A stretch of 64,000 nt of DNA from Brachybacterium paraconglomeratum (GTDB lineage: Bacteria; Actinomycetota; Actinomycetes; Actinomycetales; Dermabacteraceae). Shown here piece after piece: positions 62,888-64,000 of this stretch. The stretch's first letter is position 1. The number at the start of each line of letters is the position of its first letter. The stretch is taken from NCBI RefSeq assembly GCF_003994255.1, contig NZ_ML133853.1, positions 279,474-343,473 of the forward strand, given 5' to 3'. Position numbers and translations under genes: made by a program. Below the pieces are notes generated by a model that did no database searches, was not told the origin of the DNA, and worked only from the letters and a program-made list of their open reading frames with translations.

Positions 62888-63873
62888 TGGGCTTGCCCGC
62901 AAGTCGTTGACGGTTGATCAAGCTGCTTCGGCCTGATCGGTGTGTTCTTCGGTCTCGGCCTGGTCGTGGTCGATGGCGTTCTCGAACGCGACCGGGCTGG
63001 TGTAGTCGAGGCTGGAGTGCAGCCGGCGACGGTTGTAGACGATCTCGATCCAGCGAGCGACCTCGCGGCGGGCTTCGGCCCGGGTCGGCCAGGAGCGACG
63101 GTCGTAGAACTCGGTCTTCAGCGTGGCCCAGAACGATTCGGCCATCGCGTTGTCCCAGCACACCCCGGTCCGGCCCATGGACTGCAGGACCTCCAGCTCT
63201 TCGCAGGTCTCAAACAGCATCTGCGAGGTGTACTGGACTCCGCGGTCGGCGTGGAACACGAGGCCCTCGGGCACGGTGCCGCGCAGGGTGTGGGCCATGC
63301 GTAGCGCCCGATCCACGAGGCTGGCGTCCTGGCACTCGTCCATCGCCCACCCCAGCACGCGCCGGGAGTGGCCGTCACGGACGGCGGCCAGGTAGAGCCA
63401 TCCCTCACCGGTGCGCAGGTAGGTGATGTCGCTGGTCCAGATCGCATCGAGGCGTCCCTGGTCCCAGCGTCGCTGGGCGTGATCGGCGAAGCCTCGGGCG
63501 GCGGGATCCTGGATCGTGGTCACTGGGGTGAACCGGCGCGGGCTGATGCCTTCAAGGCCCTGCCGACGCATCGAGGCGGCGACCGTCTTGCGGTCGAGGA
63601 CCACGCCCTGATCAGCGAGCTTGCGAGCGATCCGCGGGCCCCGTAGACCTCGTCGGAAGCACGGAAGGCCTCGCGCACGGCCTGGTCGATCTCTGCCCGG
63701 CGCCGCGCTCGTGGGCCCGGGCCCGTCTGTCGCTGCTTGCGCCAGGCGTAGTAGCCCTGACGCGTCACTCTGAGCAACCTGGCCATGCGGGTGACCTCAT
63801 AGTTCGCCTTCTGCGCGTCCATCAGCTCGAACCGTTCCGTCCGGGTGGCTTCGACGCGAAGAAGGCTGCTGCT
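62888..63873 (-). mobile_element. IS3-family insertion sequence A (interrupted)
   Basis: The element reads leftwards. Its downstream end is taken at TGGGCTTGCCCGCAAGTC (62888), an IS3-like terminus starting with TG, 30 nt beyond the transposase stop. The other end, including most of orfA, is missing because a second IS3-family element begins at 63874. The last residues of orfA (AAAFFASKPPGRN) can still be read antisense at about 63825-63873, ending at TGA 63824-63822, which overlaps the orfB ATG. Target duplications cannot be identified. Confidence 0.7.
62918..63822 (-). pseudogene. IS3-family transposase OrfB with frameshift
   Basis: The N-terminal part (MDAQKANYEVTRMARLLRVT, then RQGYYAWRKQ) is the HTH_21 region, and the C-terminal part is the rve integrase core with DAIWTSDITYL, GLVFHADRGVQYTS and MAESFWATLK, i.e. 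the DDE triad. The two lie in different frames: after EVYGAR at about 63640 the reading must shift to continue as GPRIARKLADQG. A single missing base near 63631-63643 explains this. It is not the programmed orfA/orfB shift site, so the copy is probably inactive unless the base is a sequencing error. Confidence 0.82.
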
Positions 63874-64000
63874 TGAATCGCCCCGGGTTTGTTAGAGGCT
63901 CGCAAGTGCCGTGTCGGCGGTCGCCGGCACGGTCTGGTGGTGATGGTAGATGTCCTCCAGCTCGACGGGTGGGATCATGCCGATCTCCCCGTGGAGACGT
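63874..64000 (-). mobile_element. IS3-family insertion sequence B, partial, inserted in IS A
   Basis: A typical IS3 terminus TGAATCGCCCCGGGTTTG starts at 63874, followed within one codon of spacing by the stop of a leftward-reading transposase gene. The remainder is outside the window. Its terminus differs from that of IS A, so the two are different elements rather than copies. Confidence 0.7.
63892..64000 (-). CDS. IS3-family transposase C-terminus (partial)
   Basis: The last ~36 codons of a transposase: RLHGEIGMIPPVELEDIYH, then HHQTVPATADTALASL and TAA at 63894-63892. The R-L-H-x-x-I-G-x-x-P-P-x-E pattern is the standard end of IS3-family OrfB integrase domains. The gene starts beyond the right edge. 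Confidence 0.8.
   Translation of the reverse strand, partial: RLHGEIGMIPPVELEDIYHHHQTVPATADTALASL

Noticed and set aside
62888..63822. Programmed ribosomal frameshift as explanation for the split transposase
   Set aside because: In IS3 elements the programmed shift lies at the orfA/orfB overlap on an A-rich slippery site. Here the break is inside orfB after EVYGAR, with no slippery heptamer, so a one-base deletion is more likely.
1..64000. CRISPR arrays, tRNA and rRNA genes
   Set aside because: No regularly spaced direct repeats with unique spacers and no tRNA cloverleaf or rRNA sequence were found on either strand by eye; a short tRNA could still be missed.

Overview
The window is high-GC DNA with GTG starts, tightly overlapping operons and actinobacterial protein families. 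It most resembles a Micrococcales chromosome (Brachybacterium or a relative would fit); that placement is inference from protein character, since no rRNA, tRNA or marker gene is present.

Layout. (1) 1-11.5 kb is ordinary chromosome: a telA-like gene and its XpaC-like partner, a MerR regulator with a clear operator in front of an S9 peptidase, a CPBP protease, a short-chain dehydrogenase, a secreted HNH/excalibur lipoprotein, a methyltransferase and an acyltransferase. (2) 11.6-47.5 kb is a large defence island with two divergent arms. The left arm (minus strand, 26.1 to 11.6 kb) encodes an HSP90-like-ATPase/helicase fusion, a UvrD-type helicase, DrmA, DrmB, a C5-cytosine methyltransferase (DrmMII type) and a TPR-like protein. 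The right arm (plus strand, 27.5 to 47.5 kb) encodes a SNF2/RapA helicase (DrmD type), a 1629-aa adenine-methylase protein (DrmMI/PglX-like), a 2266-aa DEAD helicase with DUF1998 and C-terminal repeats (DruE/MrfA-like), a RelE-like domain fused to a UvrD helicase, a helix-hairpin-helix glycosylase-fold protein and a 713-aa protein of unknown function. Between the arms sit vsr (mismatch endonuclease) and an EVE-like modified-base reader. DrmC (phospholipase D) and recognisable BREX genes (pglZ, brxC) are absent. (3) 47.6-52.2 kb is a rearranged edge: an isolated DUF3320-like protein with an internal 150-bp duplication, a DUF3883-like fragment, a P1B-type metal ATPase, and a truncated gene sharing a segment with the gene on the other side of the ATPase. 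(4) 52.2-62.0 kb is chromosome again: a luciferase-like monooxygenase, then a six-gene nitrite assimilation and siroheme operon (nirC-nirB-nirD-cobA-hemD-cbiX) in which every junction is a 4-bp overlap, an aldo/keto reductase and a histidine phosphatase. (5) 62.05-64.0 kb is a Tn7-like transposon end: repeated putative transposase sites, tnsA, and a tnsB start interrupted after four codons by an IS3-family element, itself interrupted by a second IS3-family element that runs off the window.

Reading of the island. DrmA+DrmB are the DISARM core shared by both DISARM classes. DrmMII is the class 2 signature, while DrmD and DrmMI are class 1 signatures, so the window carries parts of both. The right arm has its own DUF1998 helicase and may be a separate, self-sufficient modification/helicase system, possibly undescribed in this composition. 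The vsr and EVE genes fit with a locus that makes 5-methylcytosine. All system-level statements are inference from gene content; no activity can be read from sequence alone.
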